Position numbers and translations under genes: made by a program. Shown here piece after piece: positions 1 to 7,234 of a stretch of 10,892 nucleotides of DNA. Below the pieces are notes generated by a model. That model was not told the DNA's origin and made no database searches. It was given only the letters and a program-made list of their open reading frames with translations. Position 1 is the first letter of the stretch. Each line of letters opens with the position of its first letter. The stretch spans positions 1 to 10,892 of the forward strand of contig QMZP01000013.1 of NCBI GenBank assembly GCA_003663225.1, given 5' to 3'. The DNA is from Candidatus Aenigmatarchaeota archaeon. GTDB taxonomy: Archaea > Aenigmatarchaeota > Aenigmatarchaeia > QMZP01.

Positions 1-116
1 ATGCCTGCTTCCTCTATGGCCTTGGCTCCTGCCTCTGTCGAAAGGTCCCTAAGCGACCTTTCCCAGTGCTCGTCGAACTTCGTGTACGATGCCCCTATAA
101 CAGCAACATTAGTCAT
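1..116 (-). CDS. Acetyl-CoA acetyltransferase (archaeal thiolase), N-terminal fragment
   Basis: The minus strand reads from an ATG at 116-114 off the left edge, giving 38 residues that begin MTNVAVIGASYTKFDEHWER and continue with SLRDLSTEAGAKAIEEAG. This matches the start of archaeal thiolases, which typically open with a NVAIIG-type beta strand, a G-x-x-x-TKF turn and an LRDL-x-x-EA-x-x-AI-x-x-AG helix. The family condenses two acetyl-CoA to acetoacetyl-CoA, the substrate of the HMG-CoA synthase encoded just upstream. The ATG lies one base after that gene's TAG stop (TAGCATG), so the two are almost certainly co-transcribed and probably translationally coupled. The catalytic cysteine and the two later active-site motifs lie outside the window, so the activity cannot be checked here. 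A sterol-carrier-protein-type thiolase paralogue is the main alternative label. Confidence 0.85.
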   Translation of the reverse strand, partial: MTNVAVIGASYTKFDEHWERSLRDLSTEAGAKAIEEAG

Positions 117-117
117 G

Positions 118-1170
118 CTAACCGCCAAGCTTAAGCTTCCTCCTCAGCTTAACATATGTGCCATAGTCTATGTTCTCCTTCCTGTTTATGTAATCATCGG
201 TTTTCGGTGCAAGGTCCCTTCTCTCCAGTATCTTGTCAGTTACCGTCATCACGAAAGAATCAGACCCTGCGCCTGAGCCATATGATGTCATGATTATCCT
301 GTCGCCGGGCTTTGCTATGTCCAGCACAGCTGAAAGACCGAGCGGGCTGGAGCCGGAATAGCAGTTGCCTATCTTCTTCACCACAAGCCCCTGCTCCATC
401 TGCTCCATGTTGAAGCCGAGCATCTTGGCTGCCCTTGCCGGGAACTTGCCGTTGGGCATGTGAAGGACGGCGTAATCGAAATCCTTGGCTTCCATGGACA
501 CCTTGTCCATCATCAGCTTGGTTGCAGATATGACGTGCTTGAAGTATGCCGGCTTCCCCGTGAACCTCGCGCCGTGGCTCGGGTAGTCCTGGCCCTCCCT
601 TCTCCAGAAGTCAGAGGTGTCGCTTGTGTATGAGCACGTGGCGTCTATGGTCGCCAGCGGGTCTTTGCCTATAACGAATGCCGCCCCGCCTGCTGCGGCG
701 CTGTATTCAAGGGCATCGCCCGGCCTTCCCTGGGATGTATCGGCCCCTATCGCGAGCCCGTAATCCGCGAAACCTGATTTGACGTGGGAGTAGCATATCT
801 GCATGCCAGCTGTTCCTGCCTTGCATGCGAACTCGAGGTCAGCGCACGTGAAGTTGGGCCCTATGCCCAAAGCCTCTGCTACGACAGTGCCGCTAGGCTT
901 CACCGCATAAGGATGACTCTCCGAGCCTATGTATATTGCGCCTATCTTGGCAGGGTCCACGCCCGCCCTGAGCAATGCATTTCTGCCTGCCTCGACGCTT
1001 ATGGTCACGGTATCCTCGTCCATGTCTGGCACGCTTTTCTCGCTTATGCCCAGGCCATTCCTTATGGCTTTCGGGTCCTCTCCCCATATCCTGGATATCT
1101 CCTCAACGGCTATCCTGAACCTGGGCACATAAGCCCCGTAACCCACTATGCCTACATTCTTATCGCTCAT
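118..1170 (-). CDS. Hydroxymethylglutaryl-CoA synthase, archaeal type (350 aa)
   Basis: It condenses acetyl-CoA with acetoacetyl-CoA to HMG-CoA, the committed carbon for mevalonate and so for archaeal isoprenoid lipids; cytosolic. The length (350 aa) is usual for the archaeal form and shorter than eukaryotic enzymes. Visible catalytic residues are Glu84 in [12 protein letters not shown], the acyl-accepting Cys116 in [14 protein letters not shown] and His237 in LHMPNGKFP. The conserved [11 protein letters not shown] segment is at 269-279 and a GSGAGSDSF loop at 298-306. The start at 1170 puts the first beta strand ([13 protein letters not shown]) right after MSDKN, as expected. The next gene on the strand is a thiolase one base away. 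In archaea these two enzymes, often with a DUF35 OB-fold protein, are known to form a substrate-channelling complex; a DUF35 gene would lie beyond the left edge and is not seen. A TATA-like box precedes the gene. Confidence 0.96.
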   Translation of the reverse strand: MSDKNVGIVGYGAYVPRFRIAVEEISRIWGEDPKAIRNGLGISEKSVPDMDEDTVTISVEAGRNALLRAGVDPAKIGAIYIGSESHPYAVKPSGTVVAEALGIGPNFTCADLEFACKAGTAGMQICYSHVKSGFADYGLAIGADTSQGRPGDALEYSAAAGGAAFVIGKDPLATIDATCSYTSDTSDFWRREGQDYPSHGARFTGKPAYFKHVISATKLMMDKVSMEAKDFDYAVLHMPNGKFPARAAKMLGFNMEQMEQGLVVKKIGNCYSGSSPLGLSAVLDIAKPGDRIIMTSYGSGAGSDSFVMTVTDKILERRDLAPKTDDYINRKENIDYGTYVKLRRKLKLGG

Positions 1171-1200
1171 GCGAATCTAGTATTAATACGCCCCAAAAGT

Positions 1201-1208
1201 TTTTTAAA
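1201..1208 (-). promoter_or_regulatory. TATA-like box of the HMG-CoA synthase/thiolase operon
   Basis: On the minus strand this reads TTTAAAAA within an AT-rich stretch. Its centre is about 35 bases before the ATG at 1170. With the usual archaeal spacing of about 26 bases from TATA centre to transcript start, transcription would begin near 1178, leaving a leader of only about 8 bases. No convincing purine-rich BRE or Shine-Dalgarno sequence is visible. Position and composition support the call; there is no direct evidence. Confidence 0.5.
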
Positions 1209-1239
1209 TGTATTGAATACCTTTCGACAATCGCGAAAC

Positions 1240-1276
1240 GCTTGGTTTTTAACCAGCATGGGAATAATATTCCATG
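1240..1276 (+). promoter_or_regulatory. Promoter of the nitroreductase gene with two imperfect inverted repeats
   Basis: The TATA-like TTTTTAAC at 1246-1253 is centred about 25 bases before the ATG at 1274, so the mRNA is probably leaderless. The box lies inside an inverted repeat, GCTTGGTT (1240-1247) / TTT / AACCAGC (1251-1257). A second one follows directly: CATGGGAAT (1257-1265) / AAT / ATTCCATG (1269-1276), whose right arm contains the start codon. Each has one extra base in its left arm. A repressor bound at either site would block TBP/TFB or the transcript start. The operator role is inference. Confidence 0.4.
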
Positions 1277-1795
1277 GAAACATCCGATTGCATAAACACG
1301 AGGGCCACGGTAAGGGAATACGATACCAAGGAGATAAGCGACGACATCATCAAGGACCTTATAGCTGCCGCCACCAGGGCACCATCATCCGGCAACGTGC
1401 AGGACTGGGAGTTCGTCATAGTTAAGACACCAGAAGGGAAGAAAGCGCTGGCATCCGCTGCGTTTGAGCAGAGCTTCATAGAGAGGTCTCCGGTGGTGGT
1501 CGTGGCATGCGCCAACCTCGAGGCATCGGCCAGGGCGTACGGTGAGAGGGGCAAGTCACTGTATTCCATACAGAATGTTTCTGCTGCCGTGGAGAACATG
1601 CTCTTGGCAGCATGGGACAAAGGCATAGGGGGGTGCTGGGTCGGGGCGTTCAGCGAGGATGCTGTCAGGGATGCCGTGGTCATGCCAACAGAGACAAGGC
1701 CACTCGCCTTAATAACGCTCGGATACCCCGCCAACAGGCCGCCTGCATCCAGGAGGGAGCCTGTTGAAGACGTTATACACTGGGAAACGTTTTAA
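1274..1795 (+). CDS. Nitroreductase-family FMN protein (173 aa)
   Basis: A member of the small archaeal nitroreductase (FMN oxidoreductase) family, expected to work as a cytosolic homodimer using NAD(P)H; the physiological substrate is unknown for most such proteins. Family signs: the N-terminal FMN-phosphate-binding stretch TRATVREY (9-16; RRSVREF-like in relatives), the FMN-contacting APSSGNVQDWEF (36-47), the dimer-interface helix with VENMLLAAWDKGIGGCWVGAF (split at 107-116 and 117-126), and a C-terminal LITLGYP strand (147-152) followed by the tail that usually wraps the partner subunit. The length is typical of the short subgroup. Isoleucine codons here are 9 ATA, 2 ATC and no ATT. The start codon sits about 25 bases after a TATA-like box, with no Shine-Dalgarno sequence, so translation is probably leaderless. 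The next gene starts 29 bases downstream but has its own candidate TATA. A specific substrate (quinone, nitroaromatic, F420-like) cannot be assigned. Confidence 0.92.
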   Translation: METSDCINTRATVREYDTKEISDDIIKDLIAAATRAPSSGNVQDWEFVIVKTPEGKKALASAAFEQSFIERSPVVVVACANLEASARAYGERGKSLYSIQNVSAAVENMLLAAWDKGIGGCWVGAFSEDAVRDAVVMPTETRPLALITLGYPANRPPASRREPVEDVIHWETF

Positions 1796-1797
1796 GT
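1790..1797 (+). promoter_or_regulatory. Candidate TATA box for the CxxC membrane protein gene
   Basis: TTTTAAGT overlaps the TAA stop of the nitroreductase gene and is centred about 31 bases before the ATG at 1825, predicting a transcript start near 1820. A GTGAT at 1817-1821, complementary to the archaeal 16S rRNA 3' end, lies three bases before the ATG. The gene could equally be read through from the nitroreductase promoter. Confidence 0.35.
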
Positions 1798-1824
1798 ATT
1801 GATTCATATTTTGTAAGTGATAGC

Positions 1825-2352
1825 ATGATGAAGGAAAGGATGGCTGCGCTCGTGATTGGGGGGCTCATGCTCTTCTCGGTAGCAGGATACGCCATAATGG
1901 GCATCGGCCGGTTCGTGGACAACGCGCCCCGGAACGAGATACCAACCGTCATGAACAAATACCTGTCGAGCGATGAGCTGCTGTCAATACTCAGGACGGG
2001 CAGGGTGGTTATACGCAGCGTGCATTCCAGCGACTGTCGGGAGTGCGCATCAAGGGACGCATCGTTGGAGGTGTTCGCCAGGGGCTTTCAGGGATACGTT
2101 GTCCTGGAGAAAGCATCCATAGACACATCCAACATGACCGATGTCAGCGATTCCGGATATGTCAAGTTCCAGATGGTCAGCCCTACCGGTGACATAGCCG
2201 AGCTGGAAGGCAAGGAAATAACGCAGAACATGCTGACCGACATATTCTGTGACATAACTGCAGTACAGCCCAAGGAGTGCCTGCTGAGAGACATAGCAAA
2301 GAACCAGCCCGCGAATAACCAATCATCAAACAAGACATATCAGACAGGGTGA
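1825..2352 (+). CDS. Membrane-anchored CxxC protein, possible thioredoxin-like fold (175 aa)
   Basis: I recognise no named family. Residues 1-6 (MMKERM) are positively charged and are followed by a single hydrophobic helix at about 7-27, so the rest should face outside the membrane. The segment RTGRVVIRSVHSSDCRECAS (58-77) looks like the central strand, turn and active-site helix start of a thioredoxin fold: a hydrophobic strand, then C71-R-E-C74. A second strand-like GYVVLEKASID (90-100) and a FQMVSPTGDIAELEGKEIT hairpin and helix (115-133) fit the remaining fold order. No clear cis-proline is seen before the third strand, which weakens an oxidoreductase claim. Two more cysteines (C142, C152) flank the C-terminal helix. 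The last 18 residues are a polar Asn/Gln/Ser tail. Two ATGs stand in tandem (1825, 1828); the GTGAT spacing suits the first. Ile codons are 10 ATA, 1 ATC and 1 ATT, so the gene is native in style. It ends 9 bases from the convergent alaS stop. Confidence 0.8.
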   Translation: MMKERMAALVIGGLMLFSVAGYAIMGIGRFVDNAPRNEIPTVMNKYLSSDELLSILRTGRVVIRSVHSSDCRECASRDASLEVFARGFQGYVVLEKASIDTSNMTDVSDSGYVKFQMVSPTGDIAELEGKEITQNMLTDIFCDITAVQPKECLLRDIAKNQPANNQSSNKTYQTG

Positions 2353-2361
2353 TTGCCAAAG

Positions 2362-5235
2362 TTAATCCTTTTCCATTACCTTGATTAGCTTCGACAGCTC
2401 GACCCTTCCTTGGGCGAATTCCTTCCTTCCGCCGCCAGACCCGCCCGCCTTTTGGCATATCTCCTTTATCTCCCTGGACATGTCACGGGATTTGCTCATC
2501 CCCACGATGTCACCTGCCTGGTTAGCGAGTATGACTGTCAACCTGGGGTCAGCGTCAATAAGCCTCCCGGCGGTCTCTATCAGCTCCTTCCTGCCGAGGG
2601 AGAGCACCTCGAATATCGTGTTGTCCCTGGCTTTCGAAAGCAGGCTCTCCGACTCGTGCTTCGCCTTCTCCTTGGCCATCCTGTCAATCTCTTTGCGCTG
2701 CGATTTCCAGAATTCGAATATCCTGGCTGCTGCTTCATGCATGCTGTTAGCAGGCCCGTCCAGCGGCTTCTCCGGCTTCTTCTCAAGGCCGAGCTCGTCG
2801 GACAGCTTGCTTATCTTCCTCTGGTTTTGCGCTATCTCCTTGGCGAACTTCTGCATGGTCTGGGGAAGGGATTTGGCATCGACTGAGAACACGTCAGCCG
2901 TCTTTGACAGTTCTTCCGAGATGTCAGCCGTCTCCTTGATGGATTCCACTTCCTTGGATAATGCCACCATCATTGACTTTACCCTATCGAAGAGTGCTTT
3001 CTCCTCCTTCGCAAACTCCTCAGCAGATCCGGATACGGCATACTCTATCCTGTTGACGCCGTCCTGTATCCTCTCCGACCGTATTATCTTGAACTTCCCT
3101 ATCTCTCTGGTGTTGGAAAGGTGTGTGCCTGCACAGGCTTCTACGTCGAGGCCTTTGACGCTGACCACTCTGACTTCCTTGCCAGGGGATGCGCCTCCCT
3201 GGTAGAGCACAAACCCGTACCTGCTCTCTGCTTCGCTTCTCGGGTAGAACCTGGTGCTTATCTCAAGGCCCCTCATTATAACCGCGTTGACCTCTTTCTC
3301 TATCTTCGACAGCTCCCCGTCAGTAAAGCGTTCATAATGTGTCAGGTCCAGGCGCGAGGACTTCAGTCCCTTCTGGGCGCCAGCCTGCCATATATGGCCC
3401 CCTATCACATTTCTCGTCACGCCCGCAAGCACATGCGTCGCACTGTGCATCTTCATCAGGGTGTATCTCCTGTCCCAGTCTATCATGCCGTCGACCATCA
3501 TGCCTTCCTTTGCTCTCATGCCCGGGATCTTATGCATGATGACTTCCCCTATTTTCTGGACGTCAGTCACCTTGAACTCCTTGCCTTCATGCAGCAGTAT
3601 GCCGCGGTCGGGTGGCTGCCCCCCGCCTTCCGGATAAAAGCACGTCTTGTCGAGCGCTATCCATTCCCCCACACTCTTCAGCACCTTTGCCTTGAACTCC
3701 TTCATGTATGGATCGTCATAATATAGTCGCTTGGTAGCAGGTATACCTGAAACGTCCATGCTGTGCTGCTTCTCGGCCCCCTTCTCCCCCGTCATGTGCT
3801 GGTCCGTTATCTTGGAATATATGTCATCAGGCACCATGACATCCTTGCCGTTCTCTTTCGCTATCTTCTGCACTTCCTCCGGCGATATGCCGTTGGATGT
3901 GTATAGACGCACGAGGTCGTCCTCCCCTATGCCCTTGGACAGCTCCTTCCTGACTATGGATACCGCTTTCTTGGAAGTCCTCCTGTACCTGCCTTCCTCG
4001 ACATCGAGCACCTTCGCCAGGGGGTCCAGCCCGTCTTTCAGCTCTGGGAACATGGGCCTGAGCTGTTTGGCGTGCATCTCCGCCACGTCGTTGAGGTCGA
4101 AGCCGAAGCCGTGCTCATCCATGAATGACAGGGAGCGCCTGAGTATGACGCGCAGGTTGTATCCGCCGCCCACGTTGGACGGTATGCCGCCATCAGTGAC
4201 CGCGAACAGCAGCGACTTGGCATGGTCCGCTATCGCGTACATGGCCTGCATGGGCTCCACTATGCTGTTCAGCTCCTTCACGCTTGTGCCTATCTGGTCG
4301 GCCACCTTCTTCCTCATTGCCTGCATGTCGTCCACTTCGTCAACTGTCAGGCTGCCTGCCAGAACGGAATACCTGTTGAATATGCCGGTCTCCTTTATCC
4401 CCGTCTTCTTGAGCATCCATTTCATTACGGGCTCGAACACGGCATCATACCCTGTAGTCGTCCCGTTGCTGAACCATACCAGCCTTTCGTGCCCCCAGCC
4501 CACGTCTACCACTTTCTGGGGAAGCTCCTTGTAACCGCTCCCCGATGCCGTGAACTGCGAGAACACAGAGTTCACCAGCTCCAGTCCCCTTGAGAACGTC
4601 TCGAGGCAGGGGCCAAACTGGGAGAAATCGGGCATGGCCCACATGTCCTCAGTGTATGTTATGTCCTTCTCTGGCACGCCCATGACGCCGTTTATGAACT
4701 TGTAGTTGAGCTCTATGGTCCTGTCCTTCCAGTACTCGCCGAATGAGTGCTGGCCGGGCATTATGAAGCACGTGTGGTGCCTTCCGGTGACACCGACGTT
4801 GGGTATGTCATTGAACCTCAGGCATACCTGCGGCACGACCAGTGGGTCTGACGGGTACTCCATCACCACGCTGTTGCCATCTATCCTCTGGAAGTCCTGT
4901 ATGCTTGCTATGGTGAAGTATAGGTCTGGCCTCCATCTGTCTATTACGGGATACCGGGGCACGGACGCGTGGCTGTGCTTCTTGAAGAACTTCTCGAAAT
5001 TCTTCCACGCCTCGACATAATCCCACTTGACCTTAGTGGCTGGGTTGCCTATGAAACTGTAGTTGTCGCACGGTGGTGAGCCGCAGCTCTTCCTGTCCGG
5101 GTCAAGGGTCCAGAAGTGCTTGCCACAGTGCTGGCATTTCTTCCTCACGAAGCCCTTCTCCATGAACAGGCCCACTTGGTAGTGCTGCTTCCAGTCCCTT
5201 GAGAACTCTTTTTTAAGCCCGTCCTTGGTAAGCAT
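2362..5235 (-). CDS. alaS: Alanyl-tRNA synthetase, archaeal type (957 aa)
   Basis: It charges tRNA-Ala with alanine and clears mischarged Ser/Gly; cytosolic, essential. Domains in order: an N-terminal zinc knuckle of the archaeal form with C34, C37, C51 and C56; the class II catalytic core with motif 1 around RYPVIDRWRPDLYFTIASIQ (94-113), motif 2 around VCLRFNDIPN to FIMPGQHSFG (137-166) and motif 3 NVGGGYNLRVILRRS (354-368); a tRNA-recognition middle region; the editing domain with GGGQPPDRG (537-545), zinc ligands HSATH (H597, H601) and CAGTH (C701, H705); a charged, probably coiled-coil stretch at about 735-870; and the C-Ala domain with GGSGGGRKEFAQG (931-943). All key ligands are present and the length is normal for archaea. 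The start at 5235 is supported by GGTGAGGG at 5242-5249, complementary to the 16S rRNA end, and a TATA-like box upstream. Confidence 0.97.
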   Translation of the reverse strand: MLTKDGLKKEFSRDWKQHYQVGLFMEKGFVRKKCQHCGKHFWTLDPDRKSCGSPPCDNYSFIGNPATKVKWDYVEAWKNFEKFFKKHSHASVPRYPVIDRWRPDLYFTIASIQDFQRIDGNSVVMEYPSDPLVVPQVCLRFNDIPNVGVTGRHHTCFIMPGQHSFGEYWKDRTIELNYKFINGVMGVPEKDITYTEDMWAMPDFSQFGPCLETFSRGLELVNSVFSQFTASGSGYKELPQKVVDVGWGHERLVWFSNGTTTGYDAVFEPVMKWMLKKTGIKETGIFNRYSVLAGSLTVDEVDDMQAMRKKVADQIGTSVKELNSIVEPMQAMYAIADHAKSLLFAVTDGGIPSNVGGGYNLRVILRRSLSFMDEHGFGFDLNDVAEMHAKQLRPMFPELKDGLDPLAKVLDVEEGRYRRTSKKAVSIVRKELSKGIGEDDLVRLYTSNGISPEEVQKIAKENGKDVMVPDDIYSKITDQHMTGEKGAEKQHSMDVSGIPATKRLYYDDPYMKEFKAKVLKSVGEWIALDKTCFYPEGGGQPPDRGILLHEGKEFKVTDVQKIGEVIMHKIPGMRAKEGMMVDGMIDWDRRYTLMKMHSATHVLAGVTRNVIGGHIWQAGAQKGLKSSRLDLTHYERFTDGELSKIEKEVNAVIMRGLEISTRFYPRSEAESRYGFVLYQGGASPGKEVRVVSVKGLDVEACAGTHLSNTREIGKFKIIRSERIQDGVNRIEYAVSGSAEEFAKEEKALFDRVKSMMVALSKEVESIKETADISEELSKTADVFSVDAKSLPQTMQKFAKEIAQNQRKISKLSDELGLEKKPEKPLDGPANSMHEAAARIFEFWKSQRKEIDRMAKEKAKHESESLLSKARDNTIFEVLSLGRKELIETAGRLIDADPRLTVILANQAGDIVGMSKSRDMSREIKEICQKAGGSGGGRKEFAQGRVELSKLIKVMEKD

Positions 5236-5266
5236 GCTATTCCCTCACCATTCTTTTCAATAATTG

Positions 5267-5277
5267 ATTTAAATTTA
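5267..5277 (-). promoter_or_regulatory. TATA-like box of alaS
   Basis: On the minus strand this reads TAAATTTAAAT, centred about 37 bases before the alaS ATG at 5235. The predicted transcript start is near 5245, close to the GGTGAGGG ribosome binding site at 5242-5249. The leader would be very short, so the exact start position decides whether that site is transcribed. The call rests on composition and position only. Confidence 0.45.
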
Positions 5278-5291
5278 GTTCCATGGTCCGC

Positions 5292-5300
5292 ATTTATAAT
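5292..5300 (+). promoter_or_regulatory. TATA-like box of the surface-protein operon
   Basis: ATTTATAAT is centred about 30 bases before the ATG at 5326, so transcription should begin about 4 bases before that ATG, giving an essentially leaderless mRNA. No Shine-Dalgarno sequence is present. The stretch 5301-5325 is almost pure A/T. The alaS box lies about 25 bases away on the other strand, so the 90-base gap carries two back-to-back promoters. Confidence 0.5.
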
Positions 5301-5325
5301 TCTAGTTAATTATATAATATGTTAT

Positions 5326-7233
5326 ATGCGAAAGGGGCAGATGGAGTTCTTCGCGCTTGTTGGGGTGGCGCTTGTAATAGTCATAGTCGCCTATTTCGCT
5401 TATACTTCCAGCATATACCCTACCAATGTGCCGCAGAGCACGGAGCAGCAACAGAAGCTAGTAAAGGACAACGTAGTGAACGTTGCACGGGAGGCGGCCG
5501 ACACCGCAGTGGAATGGCTGGAGAAGAAGGGCGGTTACATAACCATACCTGACACCGAGGAGGCCGTCCTTTTCACCAAAGTATCAGTGCCAATATGGCA
5601 GAAGTGCGGCAGTGCGAGCATGGTCCCATCTCTCAACAGCATAACATCCAGGCTGCAGGACTACATGAAGACATACATAACCGCCGGCCTGTCGGGCAAG
5701 ACAGAATACTTCAGCAAGAATACCACGTTGGATACGGCTTCTATGTCAGTGAACGCCAACATACTCAAGAACAAAATAGACTTCGAGGTATACCTGCCCA
5801 CGAAGGTCAACGGCTTCCCGATAGAGCAGCCGTACACGTTCTCGGTTCCTACCAAGTTCGGCGAGATATACGAGTTCATGAGCAATTACGCACAGGAGGC
5901 CGCAAACAAGAGGTACCTGGAGCTGTTCATAATCAATTCCATGTACTTCTCCAAGATAGCGGCTGACGGGCACGGCGAGCTCCCCACTACAGGATACCTG
6001 TCCAAATGCGGCGAGGTCGTCACAAGGACGCCAGACCAGCTGTCGGATGCGCTTGAAGGCATAGTTAAATACACTTTGGGCAACACGGAATGGTGGACGG
6101 ATACGACGACTGACCCCACCCAGCCGAAGATATACGGCATAAAGGACCTTGGCGGCAAGACGTACGAGCAGCTGCATCCTCTCTTCCATGTCACCGATGA
6201 CTTCAACATACCCATGACCAACTCCGTACATCTCACAAACCCCAGCCCGCTATTCAGCTCAAGGATACTCACGTCAGGCGGACTTTGCATCAGCACGTAC
6301 TCGATGAGGTATTCCTTCAAGTTCCCGGTCGTCCTCAGGGTTTTTGATGAGCTGACAGGGCACTACTTCAACATAGGCACGCTGGTAGATGTGGAGGACA
6401 TGATGCCGGGGGACTGCGACGACCATGACCCGTATTCGGCATGCGTCAACAACCCTAGCAGCACAGGTGGCACCACTGACTGCACAGGAGACGAGGGAGA
6501 CCTGCCCGGTCTTATGGGATGCCCCGACTCCTCGTGCTCTGCCAGTGTCAGGGTTCTCAGGCCGAACGGCTACCCCGCGAAGGACGCCAACGTGGTCTTC
6601 GGCAGCTGCATAATGGGCAAGACCGACTCGACCGGCAGGCTCACCGGAAACATAGGATGCGAGAAAGCCGACCTCAGCATCTACTACTCCGATGACTACA
6701 TGTACAAGCGCTGCAATATAACAAGTGCCCAGATAGACGGGGACTATACAGTGTACGTGTACCCGAGGCTCACGGCAAGGATATACGAGGTCAACACAGC
6801 CAACTGCACGAAGGAGCTCACAACGCATTACGCCTCAATGAAGTTCTACTCGCCGGAGAGCAACTGCTACAGCTACTGGAACAACGTGGACCAGACGGCG
6901 ACAGATACGGACTGCGACACCATGAGCGAGACCGAATGCTACCAATCCATGCTTAGCGCTACTCTGACCGGCACAGTGTCACGCGAAATGCAGCCTAACA
7001 GCTACACCATAGAGGCAGTCCTGCTAAATGTGACCAATGCCACAGATTTTGCACTGTTCACCAACACGACCATAGGAGCCCTGAACGGGACAGTTACCCT
7101 AGGCACGTCAAATAAAATAATTGAAATTAATATACCTATAGTGGATGAGACAGACACCATAAGCAAGAACGAGTCAGAGCGGTTGGTGGATGACATGATA
7201 AACGTTTGCGGGATAGACCCAATAGAGGGATGA
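5326..7233 (+). CDS. Large surface protein with class III (pilin-like) signal peptide and carboxypeptidase-regulatory-like domain (635 aa)
   Basis: I do not recognise a named family. The N-terminus MRKGQMEFFALVGVALVIVI followed by VAYFAY looks like an archaeal prepilin: R-K-G, a predicted cut before Gln5, then an uninterrupted hydrophobic helix (to about 26) that could anchor or polymerise the protein. Residues 37-70, ending in WLEKKGGYI, and the following region recall uncharacterised GQ-type membrane-anchored proteins common in DPANN archaea, where a similar GGYI segment follows the helix; this is from memory. Residues 361-404 form a Cys/Gly/Asp linker containing GDCDDHDP, which resembles the MopE-type putative metal-binding motif. 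Residues 404-480 (SASVRVLRPNGYPAKDANVV ... TDSTGRL) look like a carboxypeptidase-regulatory beta domain. The C-terminal 150 residues are beta-rich with several N-x-S/T sequons. Sixteen cysteines, an even number. The ATG at 5326 is chosen because it places RKGQ directly before the helix. The stop is one base before the next gene. Confidence 0.88.
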   Translation: MRKGQMEFFALVGVALVIVIVAYFAYTSSIYPTNVPQSTEQQQKLVKDNVVNVAREAADTAVEWLEKKGGYITIPDTEEAVLFTKVSVPIWQKCGSASMVPSLNSITSRLQDYMKTYITAGLSGKTEYFSKNTTLDTASMSVNANILKNKIDFEVYLPTKVNGFPIEQPYTFSVPTKFGEIYEFMSNYAQEAANKRYLELFIINSMYFSKIAADGHGELPTTGYLSKCGEVVTRTPDQLSDALEGIVKYTLGNTEWWTDTTTDPTQPKIYGIKDLGGKTYEQLHPLFHVTDDFNIPMTNSVHLTNPSPLFSSRILTSGGLCISTYSMRYSFKFPVVLRVFDELTGHYFNIGTLVDVEDMMPGDCDDHDPYSACVNNPSSTGGTTDCTGDEGDLPGLMGCPDSSCSASVRVLRPNGYPAKDANVVFGSCIMGKTDSTGRLTGNIGCEKADLSIYYSDDYMYKRCNITSAQIDGDYTVYVYPRLTARIYEVNTANCTKELTTHYASMKFYSPESNCYSYWNNVDQTATDTDCDTMSETECYQSMLSATLTGTVSREMQPNSYTIEAVLLNVTNATDFALFTNTTIGALNGTVTLGTSNKIIEINIPIVDETDTISKNESERLVDDMINVCGIDPIEG

Positions 7234-7234
7234 A

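Noticed and set aside
127..138. Perfect 12-base palindrome AAGCTTAAGCTT.
   Set aside because: It encodes the KLKL end of HMG-CoA synthase; the repeat follows from the lysine and leucine codons used, and there is no sign of a regulatory site.
784..1425. A 213-codon plus-strand open frame across the start of the HMG-CoA synthase gene and the divergent promoter.
   Set aside because: It is antisense to a clearly assigned gene, runs through the intergenic promoter into another frame of the nitroreductase gene, and its translation is rich in Cys, His and Tyr with no domain signal.
2353..2361. The 9-base gap between convergent stops, considered for a shared terminator.
   Set aside because: There is no inverted repeat; the only hint is a short CCTTTTCC just inside alaS, too weak to list as a terminator.
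2381..4534. Long plus-strand open frames (about 274, 201 and 267 codons) opposite alaS.
   Set aside because: They are antisense to a gene with all AlaRS motifs intact; skewed third-position composition makes such empty frames common. Their translations are Ser/Leu-rich with no recognisable motif.
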